Shown here: one piece after another, positions 1-10,282 of the stretch
Layout of the letters: each line of letters opens with the position of its first letter
Numbering within the stretch: position 1 is the stretch's first letter
Origin: Calycina herbarum
Lineage: Eukaryota > Ascomycota > Leotiomycetes > Helotiales > Pezizellaceae
Direction of reading: 5' to 3'
NCBI GenBank assembly: GCA_001414485.1
Contig: LLEY01000066.1
Location: forward strand, 62,001 to 126,000
DNA length: 64,000 nt
Program-made: the position numbers and the translations under genes
The notes under the pieces: generated by a model
What the model was told of the DNA's origin: nothing
What the model saw: the letters and a program-made list of their open reading frames with translations, nothing else
The model's database searches: none

Positions 1-453
1 ATTTGAGTATCCGTTCATGTTGGGGTTGACAGACAATGCAGCGGTGCCGTTATGGCCTTGGTACATATTCGGAAACGAGTCAAAATTATCAACGTTGTAA
101 TCTTGTCCATTGCCATGTATGCCACCTTGGTTTGAGCGTGATTCGGTTATTGGTGAAGCGATATCAAGGAGCTCGTCATCACCGAACTTTGCGAAACCAG
201 CGCTCGCATTCTGAGCACCTTGTGAGCCGAAATTGTTCTGGAACGATGAGCCATATTGGTTATTTGGGATCGCCATTCCGTTGCTTGACATGGTGAGATC
301 GTTGGGATTAATGCTTCCGCTATGCGAACCGAACTGATTGAATTGCTGGAAGCCTTGCTGATTGCTCCCCATGTATCTTGGATTGTGAGACGAGAAGAAG
401 TGGTCCTCTGGCTCGTCTTTGATGAATGGGCTAGACGCACCCGTGCCAGCCAT
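1..453 (-). CDS. N-terminus of Asn/Gln/Ser-rich probable transcription regulator (partial)
   Basis: The frame is open from an ATG at 453 down to base 1 without a stop, giving the first 151 residues of a protein that continues beyond the window. It starts MAGTGASSPFIKDEPEDHFF and is otherwise low-complexity: rich in Asn, Gln, Ser, Gly and Phe, with a short acidic patch (KFGDDELLDIASPITESRS, about residues 91-109). This composition, a KDEPED motif and an acidic cluster are common in N-terminal activation regions of fungal transcription factors; a bHLH-type factor is my best guess, but no DNA-binding domain is in view. The upstream DNA is GA-rich on the plus strand, so CT-rich in the sense of this gene, as in many fungal leaders. 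It is divergent from the SFT2 gene, about 4.4 kb away. The reading frame is well supported; the function is inference. Confidence 0.65.
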   Translation of the reverse strand, partial: MAGTGASSPFIKDEPEDHFFSSHNPRYMGSNQQGFQQFNQFGSHSGSINPNDLTMSSNGMAIPNNQYGSSFQNNFGSQGAQNASAGFAKFGDDELLDIASPITESRSNQGGIHGNGQDYNVDNFDSFPNMYQGHNGTAALSVNPNMNGYSN

Positions 454-3400
454 AGTGATTCGTTGACCAAAGCGTAGGTGTATTGGTTTCCAGGTCGAGA
501 AAGGTAGAGGTTATAAAGGTTTGTTCGCAATTATTGTAATGATTGTTGAAATCTAGGTGTGACAAACATTAGCTAGTGCGCAAGAAGAAAAGAGGCAAAA
601 GCAAGTTCAGCTAAAAGCAAGCATGATGAAATCGCGATTCGGCGGTGAAAGTGCGCCGAACTAGCCTTGGGATAACGACAATGTCATGGAAGGGAGTCTG
701 CGTCGCTCATGCCCAGACAATAACTACGAATATTTCCAGTGCGGGGTCTATGCGGGCATGTACTTGATACCGAAGAGATGTGGTACTTACTTGCGCCGGA
801 ATTGTCCCTTGGTTACGGTCGTAGGCTTATCTACCCACCGTTGTGCAAAGGATCGGGTTTTTGCGAAATAAGTGATTTCTGTCGGAAGGTGGTTATGCCA
901 CGATGGTATAGTAGTATCGGAGTACGAAGTGAGTGCCCGCGGAGTCCTTCAATTGATCAGACAGTAGATCGTAGTCGCCACAGTATTGGTTGTTGTCGCT
1001 GGATGGTACGATGGGTCGAGATGCAGGATTCGGCAGAAAGGGGGTCGAATTTGTACCTGCTATTGAAGAGGCTTAGAGGGATGTGTTGTGAATAACCCAC
1101 GATGGTGAATGTTGCAGCAGCCTTAGATAGGCGGTCGAGTAACGGTGAGGGAGGGTGGTGTTCGCGGGTTGGTTCGGCTTGTCGTGGCCGAAGGGTTGCA
1201 CAAGAATTAGAAAGTGCGGGAGAGTGGAGAATGGAGAATGGAGAATGTTGGAGTGAAGGAGCGATCACTTTGGAGGGGATCTGGTGGTAGAGTTGCTGTT
1301 GGGTGAAGGGAAGCAGTGCAGTGACAATGCGTGGGATGAGGATTGTCGGAGGTTTGGATGTGATGTGTGGGTAGTGGAGAGGATGACGGTGCGGTGTAAA
1401 GAAATTCTGGGGTACCGCGCTCGGCCTTGTCGGGGGAGAGTTCGGTGATGAATTCCGTAGGCGGAAGGGTAGGGCTTCTAGGAGTGCACTCTGAATTGTT
1501 GGTATGTCCAGATGGAGAACCAGATGGATAAGATAGGATAGGACAGGATAGGATAGGTGGGAATGCGCGCCAGGGTGGCCGTGGGTTTACTGGTGGGTGT
1601 TTGGGTGGTGTGTGAATAGCTAAGGCGCGCTAATCGAGGCAAGCCTCTGAATCGTTCGCTCGCTTGGAGGAACAAGCACGAGTAACTCGATCACGGAGGC
1701 GACGGAGCTTCAAGACTTCTTCGGTTCGACTTCTGCTCCCACTCACGGATGCTCCCTCCGGTGCAGTGTGAATAACAATCCTCGGCCTGGCGGGACAATA
1801 GCCAAGGCAATGCAAGGCAGGTTTGTCCTTGCGTCGGCGGCCTTTCAAAGGGTGGAACACCACAATCACTGACTTCCGAATTTAGGGGTCCTTGGTGACA
1901 GCTTCACAATGGCCTCGCAAAAGGAGAAGAATGGAAGAGTCGCCCGGTGAGATTTCTCGGTCCGTGGTATGTCGTGTTATCTTGTACGGCACCCTACACG
2001 CGGATTGGGACCCGAAAGAGACGTTAATTCGACTATTTCGAGACGTCAAATGGCGGGGTCTGATTAATTCCGCGCCTCAAATGCGGAGAAGCAAGGTCTG
2101 GACGTGGAGATAATGCGTTTCTTCCGCGATCAATCAATCTTGCAATCTTCGTGCAGCAACGTTCTGATAAATGCACCTCTACCCGGCCAGGAAAAGATTG
2201 TTGCTGCTGCTGAGATATGAGATCCCGGCGGTTTTCTCTTTAGGCGGCGGTTACCACGGCTTAAGATTTTGCGCGCCTTGGTCTGGTCCTTTGCGGGTTG
2301 CCTGTTTGAGAGTGCTCGATATTGAAATGGAGACTTCCGAGTTCTGGTTCCCAAGCTGACTGTAATCTGTCTGATATCAACTTTGGCTTTGCATAAGCAG
2401 CAACTCGGTGTCAGGGAGTTTGGAGATTGCGGGATGCTTGGTTGTTTGATGGGCAATGAGTGAAAGAGGTGTATGTGTATAGATAGATAGCAATGTAGCA
2501 GTACTTGGTATGTCCGGAGGGAAGGGAGTAACGTGACATGAATGGGTGTGGAGACACTGCAGCATGAATCTGAGATTGAGATGAAGAGATGCGGGTTGAG
2601 CAGATGGGTGAAGGATTAGGATCCTAGGACTCGAGTTGCGCGAGGATAGCTGATTATATGTCCTTCGGGTGGAAACGCGAAACCATCATCCAGCCACGGC
2701 CTCCTGATGGTTGCTCTTGACCAAAGTGTCTCCAATTCTAGAGTCTGAACCGGGGCATCAGGTCTCACTTTAGTTTGGGAGGGCGTACTTGGCCGGTGAA
2801 GAGCTAGAGATGGAGAAAGGGAGATAGATGGGGGATAGGGAAGGGGAGGTATGGGAATTCGGGGGTAGAGGGGGAATGAAGAGAGGTGTCAAGGAGGGGG
2901 GAGGAGGGGGCAGACTAAGGAGAGGTAGGGGTATAGGTAGGGGGAAGCGATCGAGTCACCGACGAATCGAAATGGAGGTCGACTCTGGTCAACACAGGTC
3001 GAGAGGGGGGCCTCGAGGACAAAACAGCTAGGGAAAGCCCTCTTGAGTGCCCGCTCAGTAGGGGAAAGGAGTTGGAAGTCCATCTACTCTCGCGAGGGGG
3101 AATAAAAGTGACATTTGACAAGTATTTTTCATTGCTCTAACTGGCTAGCATAATATAAGGAATTCGGAAATAAGTTGAGAAATGAATGAAACGCTTAAAT
3201 TGTACGGGAAAATATAGAGTTTTTGAGCTTCTCTGAAGTAGGTGGTAGCTGTACCTAGGGACTACCTTGGTATACGCTCCTAACCATTTGCGGCCGCTCC
3301 TGAGGGTTGGGGGGGGGGGTTTTTGAGACATGCAACTTGCATGTCTGTACAGCCCTCCGCCTGGAAAGGAAACACTACGACCGTTTGGAGGAGATGTGGC

Positions 3401-4055
3401 GTAGAGGTGCCAGTCATAGTGGTACACTGCCTCCATTCTTGGATTCCTGGTTTGTAGCCTCCAAGTGAGCCACCAACCTCAAGACCTTGCTTGAGGGCAT
3501 CGCCACAGCTCACGAGTCATCCTCGGAGTCGTCGTCCGTCAAGTCATCCTCTGCTGTCTCACTTGCTCCTTCTCTCTCTCTCTTTTTGAGGTCTGGCGCC
3601 GTAGACGCTACAAATGATGGGCAAGCTGGCCGTAACCGGGGAGGTCGACGGCAGTCAAGCTTCAGACATTGCCAATGCTTGAGCTTGCGAGGACCAGAGG
3701 ACCCTAGCTCGAGCATAGTTTTGGTACGACCTGGGCAGGTGTTCCATGCTCCGTGTACCGTGTACCGGCGCTCCGCTCGCCTTCAAAGGCCCGATCCGCA
3801 TTCTTTCTGCTTGTCTCTTTGCTCGGTCTGGTGGCGCATCATGGCCATCGTGATATCCCATGTAGGAGGCATCGTATTTGTGTGGTGGGTGGGGGGAGTG
3901 GAAGGGGGAGTGGGAGTGGTTGAGCCTGACGGGATGCACCGCTGGGGCCGCTGGGGCCAAGAAGGCCAAGAAGAGCGAGATGTGGCTTGATCAGCGATCC
4001 AAGCGTTGCTTGCTCTGCTCTTTAGCTTTAGCGCCATCAGGCGAGAACGTCCAAC
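454..4055. other. intergenic region / long leader and promoter of the divergent gene pair
   Basis: No convincing coding gene. Reading frames here are short, overlap on both strands and have low-complexity translations. Bases 2800-2960 are strongly GA-rich on the plus strand (CT-rich in the sense of the leftward gene), as expected for promoter or leader DNA. Small features are a TAGGA/GGATA microsatellite at about 1519-1556 and an 11-base G run at 3309-3319 followed by T5. The stretch serves the leftward gene (start at 453) and the rightward SFT2 gene (start at 4854). Confidence 0.5.
1519..1556. repeat. GGATA microsatellite
   Basis: About seven imperfect copies of the pentamer GGATA (read AGATAGGATAGGACAGGATA and onward), one copy with C for T. 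It lies in the non-coding stretch upstream of the leftward gene. No function is indicated. Confidence 0.7.
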
Positions 4056-4853
4056 CTCAAGCCTACACTACAACATACAACCCACGCGTACACCAGCCTT
4101 CACCTACTCCCATTACTCTCCATTACTCCCTATCACTCCCCATCAGTCTACGCAACCACCAATACGACTAGCACAGCTGCTACCTATTCAAGCCTTCTGC
4201 CTCCGGCCCCCCCTCCAGAGACTGTTCATAAAGACTACTCCGTCGCTAGACCTCTTGGCTGAGCCCTCTTTCCCGACTCTTCCAGCTTCTCTTTTCCACC
4301 AGCCGCGCAACCATCTCCTCCTCAATACTAGTATTGCCCACCCATCCACCCAACCCGGTGCCAATATTTCCGTCCAACTCCTCCCCATCTCTCACTCCTC
4401 TACCCACTTCAAGGCAACCCGCCAACCCGCCAATCACAGCCCTCCATACAATCACACACCCCCCCCCCCCCTCAACGATAGTCGTTCAAGTCACCTAGAC
4501 TAGATACGATCACGAGGCATCTTTTCAGGTTAGAAACAACCAGTCTAGTTGCGACCCCTGTCGACATCAAAGGTCATTGGACACCCTCAAGCACCTCGAT
4601 TTTCAAACCAGTCGTGTTCCTTCCATCAGGTCGATCAACGCACGACATAGTTGCTTGCAGACCAACTTCAACAGCCCAGCCCGCCCAGCTGCAACAAGGC
4701 CAACCACCGACATTGCTTGCCGACCTTGCGCCGACCGTCCTCCCCCCCCAGCCTCTTTTGCTCCGTCTTTTTGAAGCACCAAAACGTCCTTGCCCAAGCA
4801 GGACGAGGTTGCAATAACCTTAAATCCATCTACCGGCCTCAACCCACCCAGCT
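4056..4853 (+). promoter_or_regulatory. CT-rich promoter/5' leader of SFT2
   Basis: About 800 bases on the plus strand are strongly enriched in C, with CTCC, CATTACTCC and CACCC runs and a C10 run near 4460. This pattern is common in promoters and untranslated leaders of filamentous fungi. It ends directly at the SFT2 ATG, whose context is CAGCTATGG. Open frames in it have Pro/Ser/Thr-rich, frame-ambiguous translations and are not credible genes. The transcription start cannot be fixed from sequence alone. Confidence 0.5.
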
Positions 4854-6059
4854 ATGGCATCCTCATCTTTCAGAGATTCCATGAACTCGCTCGGCTGGTC
4901 ACGCCGCGAACCGGATGTGCCCGTCAACACTGCTCAGCAGACCGGTCTCTTATCGTCGATCAAGTCGTTGAACCCATTCGGAGATAGTGGCTATGTTAGA
5001 CTTCCCACCGTGGAGGGTGCGGGAGCACCCCTGCCCGCCAGAACTCGACGTGAAGAGGAGGAGGGATGGTTTGCCTGTGAGTCAACGATTACCTACCTAC
5101 TTTACCTACTTTCTACTTGCGGTTTCACGGTCCCTGCAGCAGCCATCTTCACGGACCATGTGGAACATGCAGATATGGTGGCGCGGATCGACTTCGTATT
5201 ATGAGGGGAAGAGGATGTATAGGCTGACACAACTTCATGTCTAGTGAGTAGATGGGACCGGCTCCTCCTCTTCTTCGGCTTCAACCTGGGAGCTGCAGCC
5301 TGCTTCGTGATCTGTTTTGTAATGTGGCCAATTATGGTCGCCCGGCCCAGCAAATTCGCGACATTGTAAGTCAATATCCTTCTTTCCTCTTCGTTGGTCA
5401 CTCGATGCGGCTTGAGACAATTTCACCACTCGGCAAGCGCGGCCGCTGCAGGTAACCGTCTTTGCATGCATGGTGCTACCCTCCTAGCCCCGATGTTAAA
5501 TCAACATGCCTCCACCAGGTGGGGTTTCGTATCCCAATGTTTCAAGCCGGAAACAGTTTCTTGATTTTCTACAATAACCATGATTCATCATCTATTGCAA
5601 AGGCTGACTTTGCCGCGTGGCACACCAGATGGACGCTGGGCTCTCTTCTATTCTTATGTTCCTGGGGAGCTATGATGGGTCCAATGACGTACATTCGGCA
5701 CCTGATATCAACACCACGTCTTCCCTTTACTGCGGCATATTTTGGATCCATCGGCCTCACATTGTATTTCAGTCTTGCAGTAAGTTTTAAGCGCCACATC
5801 TCTGGAAACGAATAGAATCCGGGTTTGTTGCTGACACTGGGGAAATCTAGCTTCATTCTCAGATCTTGACACTTATATTTGCCTTGATACAAATGGGATG
5901 TTTAATCTGGTATCTAGTCAGTTACTTCCCTATGGGATCTAGCGGCTTGCGGCTTGCTACAAGCTTTGGTGCCTCGAGAGCTGCCGCGTAAGTTTTTTCC
6001 AAATCCATACTCTTGGGTCGAAAGTGGAGCTAACGAGGCTTAGTTGGGTGACGGGATGA
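4854..6059 (+). CDS. SFT2: SFT2-type Golgi vesicle transport membrane protein
   Basis: Five exons: 4854-5076, 5245-5365, 5629-5779, 5851-5987 and 6044-6059, giving 215 residues. All four introns are GT-AG (GTGAGT or GTAAG donors) and keep frame. The N-terminus is cytosolic and hydrophilic (SFRDSMNSLGWSRREPD, then LLSSIKSLNPFGDSGYVRLP). Four hydrophobic segments follow, including FFGFNLGAAACFVICF, FTAAYFGSIGLTLYFSLAL and LTLIFALIQMGCLIWYLVSY, then the conserved tail FPMGSSGLR and AAAWVTG. This is the Got1/Sft2 family; yeast Sft2 is a Golgi tetraspan protein acting in fusion of endosome-derived vesicles with the Golgi. The last exon encodes only about five residues, so automatic annotation could miss it. 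Length and order match the fungal family. The start is the first ATG of the conserved N-terminus. Confidence 0.95.
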
Positions 6060-6994
6060 ACACGAAGAGATGTAAGCTGATGCCAGGGACAAGGAGCAAA
6101 CAGCGGGCAAATAGTTGGCAGCTTGTTTTTCCTGTTACAAATGTAAGATATAGAGTCATGTGATATACGAATAAGACCCGGAGGAGACAGTCTACAGGGA
6201 GTTTCCCTGCGGTCAGCAGCTCGTGGGGGAGCTTTCCTTGTTTGAGCCCTAAATTTAATTATTTCGAGAATACATCCTACAAAGTCTATCTTTATCTCTG
6301 GTATGATTTACGAGACAAATAGAAAGCTGATGTATAACATATTTAATTCTTTCATGGTATTGGTTATCATGTTTGGCAAATGGCAAATCATCGGAATAAT
6401 AAACAGATAAATGAGAGAGGGAGAGAAACGACAAATTGAAGCGAGCTCTGTCAAATCTAAAGTCGCTTACGATGGATAGTAAAAGCGTTCTCGCTGTGTA
6501 GGATAATTAATAAGCATTTTAGGATAAGTGAGATGATCGTTTGAAAAGATAAGGGCAGGTGAAAACTTGAATTATTTACTAGTACGTCCTCATCCTTCAT
6601 ATCATACAAACTTCCATCCCAGGCGAGATAAAGAAACGCACGCACGCACTAACACCAATATGAGAATTCCAGCCACATCAAGTATCGCACGAATCCTGTA
6701 ACTAACTGTAGTCTCAAGGCAGGAGAATCGTAGAAAGGGGGTAACTGACTATTCTGGAGAAATGCGAACCTGAGTGATTTTATTTTAAGTGTTTTTGTTT
6801 GTAGGATATATATATTATATGGATTTTGAAATTATGGTTGGATGGTTGAGGAAGTGAGGGTTGGTTGAGGAAGCGGATTTGTGAGGGAGGGATTGTGAGG
6901 GATTGTGAGGGATTGAGAGAGGTTTTGAAATTGTTGTTTTGGATGCTTGGAATTGGATGATACAGTATGAATTGGATTCTGTTATAAAGATACT
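6060..6994. other. 3' flank of SFT2 and intergenic DNA
   Basis: No supported gene. The SFT2 3' untranslated region probably lies in the first few hundred bases. From 6770 to 6960 the strand is G/T-rich with a short tandem repeat (see the separate entry). Confidence 0.5.
6838..6920. repeat. GATTGTGAGG tandem repeat
   Basis: Three tandem copies of GATTGTGAGG at about 6890-6920, preceded by looser GGTTGAGGAAG units from 6838. It lies just left of the fold-back element. It is a small local minisatellite with no visible function. Confidence 0.6.
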
Positions 6995-7741
6995 ATCCCC
7001 TCAGATACTATCAGGAACACCATAGAAACGGCCCGAGCGTAATGAAATAAGCAAAGGCTATATCAAGTAATATAGACAGATAAACTTTCCAAAAAAGTAC
7101 TTAGAGAGGTTAATAACTTCTCAAATATAACATCTATAAGTTTTAATCTTATTTCTATGAAAAAATTACTAGATTGAAATAGAAACAGCGTATTAACAAA
7201 CTACTCAACTACTCGAGTACTACTCGAGTAGTCGTGAGTAGAGTAGAGTAGAGTATAAGTAGTAAGTTAGATGAGTAGAGTAGAGTAGCTACACTTGACT
7301 ACTCGAGTAGTACTCGAGTAGTCTATAAATAGTAGTAATATATAAATATAAGCTAAAAATATATTATCTTTATAGTAAAAAGTAGTGTATTCTATAAAAC
7401 TAAATAAAAAATCAAGACTTCTTCTCCCTCTTTCACCTCTAAAGATATATAACCTTAGAAAATTTCGCTGACTATTTATAGAAAGCTCTTACTAAGCTCT
7501 TCTAGCTCTTTTAATATATACCGATTTTAGGCCCGGCTCCTTCGAGCGTCGGTCCGAATCGGTCCGTGCTACTCGAGTACTACATGAGTAGTACTCGAGT
7601 AGTGTTGAGTAGAGTAGAGTAGCAGTCACTACTCTACTCTACTCTACTTATTTAATACGCTGAATAGAAATAGAAATAGAAATAGATGTGGTATATCTAC
7701 GCGTACAGTCTACAGTGTTCCCTGATAGTATCTAAGGGGAT
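6995..7741. mobile_element. non-autonomous fold-back/MITE-like element
   Basis: Terminal inverted repeats bound a 747-bp block. The left end reads ATCCCCTCAGATACTATCAGG and then AACAC; the right end, read inward on the minus strand, is ATCCCCTTAGATACTATCAGG and then GAACAC. A second inverted pair lies inside: TAGAAACAGCGTATTAA near 7184-7200 matches the reverse complement of the stretch near 7655-7675. Within that sit palindromic ACTCGAGTAGTACTCGAGTAG-type motifs (about 7210-7235, 7298-7323, 7570-7605) and (AGAGT)n runs in opposite orientations (about 7236-7285 and 7608-7650). There is no coding capacity and no clear target duplication. The architecture is that of a fold-back element; the superfamily is unknown. 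Confidence 0.65.
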
Positions 7742-10282
7742 GAGAGAGGGATATCTAAGGTAGTACAAACTTCGGTCCTGGACACACGCTAGCACGCTTT
7801 GATTTCGAATGTGAGGTAAGAGAATTCTGGGCGTTGCTATATTTCGTGGCTGGAGGGAGTCTTGAGGCACGCACTCAATGTCTCTGACCTTGCTATGTTT
7901 GAGTCGTTTGGGTTCTTAGAACAATTCGGACAATTAACCTTGATATTTTTGGACCCTTGGAACCTTTTGTTTGAAGAGATTTGGGTTATTTACTTTTTAT
8001 TTTAGGTTAAGAATTGTAAGTTGGAGCAACTCCAGGGCTGTCCGCCGGGAGCTCCCGTCCCAGGCGAGACGCCGGGACGTAAGAACGCACGAGAGCATTG
8101 ATATCACACTTTTAATTAAGGGAACCCTAGCTGGGAAACTGAAAAGGAAGAAAAAAAACTCAACATTGCTAAATCAGGCAATTGGGTTTGATAGTGGGTC
8201 CTTCATGCTTGGACTTTTTTTTGCTGAACCTAATTTCGGGTTTCTCGGATGAATTGAAACGGGGTGAATCGCCAGCTTTTTGTTTTTGTTTTGATTGGAA
8301 AGTGGGTGCTGGTGAGTGGTTGGTAAGTTTTTTTTTCGTTTGAGGAGATGGGATGAGGAGGTTATTGTTTTGAGGTCGAACAGATCCCGAGAAGCTGGAA
8401 GGGACGAGCTAATGGGTTGGTTGGATGGCTACTCGGTGTTGTACTGCTGGGATTATAAATACTAACTGTTGGATGCCTTGTGCTTTGGGTACGTGTAGAC
8501 TTTGTGGTATTTACCTGAGGGTAAAAGCTTCAATGGTGAGAGGACGAGTATAGAAAATAAAATACTCTCCAATGGTAATAAGCTGTTTATCAATTAATGT
8601 GTTGATAGCAAATCAAATACTTCGGATCGGGTTTAAGGTACGGAAGTATACGATTGGGTTACCACGAGAGGCGAATATGCAACGAAGTGTCATGAAGGCT
8701 CATCCTGAAAAGCGGCACTATGTCGAAATTCTAGATCTCGTCTTGTACCAATTCTTGAGTACCCGACTATCACTGGTGAGATGTTGAAGCTAGAAGATTC
8801 TGGAATAGCAAAAGAAGATTGGTGTTGTCTCGGTGAGCAATGATGATGTGTTCAGATACATAGGTACAAACCAATCTCCAGGAATTGATCTCCATAGTTG
8901 GGTGCGGCCTTTTTTTCTCCTCTCCTCCCTACACGGCAAAGGCAAGGCAAGGCATCGACGTCGCAGTACAGTAGCTGGAGGAGCATCGGCCAAGTTGTGC
9001 TGGAAATAGCATCACCGCACCGCACCGCATCGCCGTCGCTGTACCCCTCAGTAAAATTCCATTCTACCGAGAAGGCACCCAGAAAAGAATCGTCACGGGC
9101 TTGGTGGAAGAAATAGATTTAGAACGGAGCTCAGGGATCGAAGAAAGAAAAGAAAAGAGGTAGTTGTTTGGTACTTGACCCTTCAGTGTGCATTCTTGTG
9201 GTTGAGGTGATTGACTTTACGTCCTGACTCTGCCGCTTAGCTTAGCCCAACTAATTTTCGGTTCAATATTCTTCTCAGCGATTGTTAGGGCACCCGGTTG
9301 ACCACTACCACCTTTCGTCTCTCTGTTTTTTTTTTTCTAGACCGACTTCGAACCCTCGAAACCCCTCGGAGCGCCTACCAAGGTCCTACAAGACCGCTCC
9401 TCCTCTATTTTTCCTTCGACTTCTTCCATCCTTTCGTCTCCCAACAGCTTGAGCATAATAGAACACGAGCAGGACGTGCCACCTGCTTCCCGACGCTCGA
9501 CGCTCGTTGACTTCTCGTCAAACGACCTCAGGTTCAATCCCCATCTGTTGGATCGCCGACCGACCTCAATAAACACGCTACCTACCATTCTTCCTGTTGT
9601 CCCAGACTTGCTGGTTGTTCAATCCACCGAGGTTCGTCTCTCCGCACAATCCAGCCTCATTTCAGACTTTTTATGCCTTCACGGGTCCATCGTCGCGCAT
9701 CTCTGCAAAACTTTTGACCACCCGCGAGTCCTTCCTACAAACTTCCACACCATCATCGCCGTCTGCGGGGGCCATCCAGCTAACCTTCTCCTCATCCAGC
9801 ATATTTTGTCATCTGAGAAATTCACCTTCAGTTGGTTGCCTGCGCCGTCGGTGTCCTCTCATCGGTACGAAATTGTTTCGATCTACGCGAGCCTTTCCAA
9901 CACGTCCAGCGTCACGGCCAGTCCTTGATTTTACTTTCATATTTGCAAGAAAAATCTAGTTCTCCAGCCTTCCGACAATTGCGCCGTCGAAAACTTTCCC
10001 ATCCTCATACTTCCACGACCAGGTTCGCACGCGACCCATACCCTCGATCCATCCCATATCGACTTTGCTCGCACGATACCTCCAACCTCCTAGCGACAGA
10101 TAATTGGTTGGCGCAGCGCGGAAGAAGTGCGGAGAGGTAGTGCACACCTCTCCGGACATCCAGAACTGGGAGGTGATTAAGGTCACCATCCGGTCTCTCT
10201 GAACTGGTGAAGTCCAGCTCTCTTGCTTCCAGGAAGCAATTTTAGTCATATTCATACACGAGTTTCTTCCGGGTTTCTCACG
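7742..10282. other. intergenic DNA and CT-rich leader of the LARP1 gene
   Basis: No convincing gene in 7742-9290; short frames have no family resemblance. From about 9300 to 10282 the plus strand is CT-rich (TTCGTCTC, CCTCCTC, CTTCCATCC), the usual look of a long leader/promoter ahead of a highly expressed fungal gene. Two frames at 9449-9959 overlap in different phases and are low-complexity, so I treat them as leader DNA. Upstream ATGs exist, including one in frame with the LARP gene at 10223. Confidence 0.45.

Noticed and set aside
9528..9545. tRNA T-arm-like GGTTCAATCCC
   Set aside because: No matching acceptor or anticodon stems around it; lies in CT-rich leader DNA.
9449..9959. Two overlapping 120-160-codon frames upstream of the LARP1 gene
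   Set aside because: They lie in a CT-rich leader where several phases are open at once; translations are Ser/Pro/Leu low-complexity.
10223..10282. Upstream in-frame ATG adding 20 residues to the LARP1 protein
   Set aside because: The extra residues look like translated leader; the following ATG begins the typical low-complexity N-terminus. Not excluded without transcript data.
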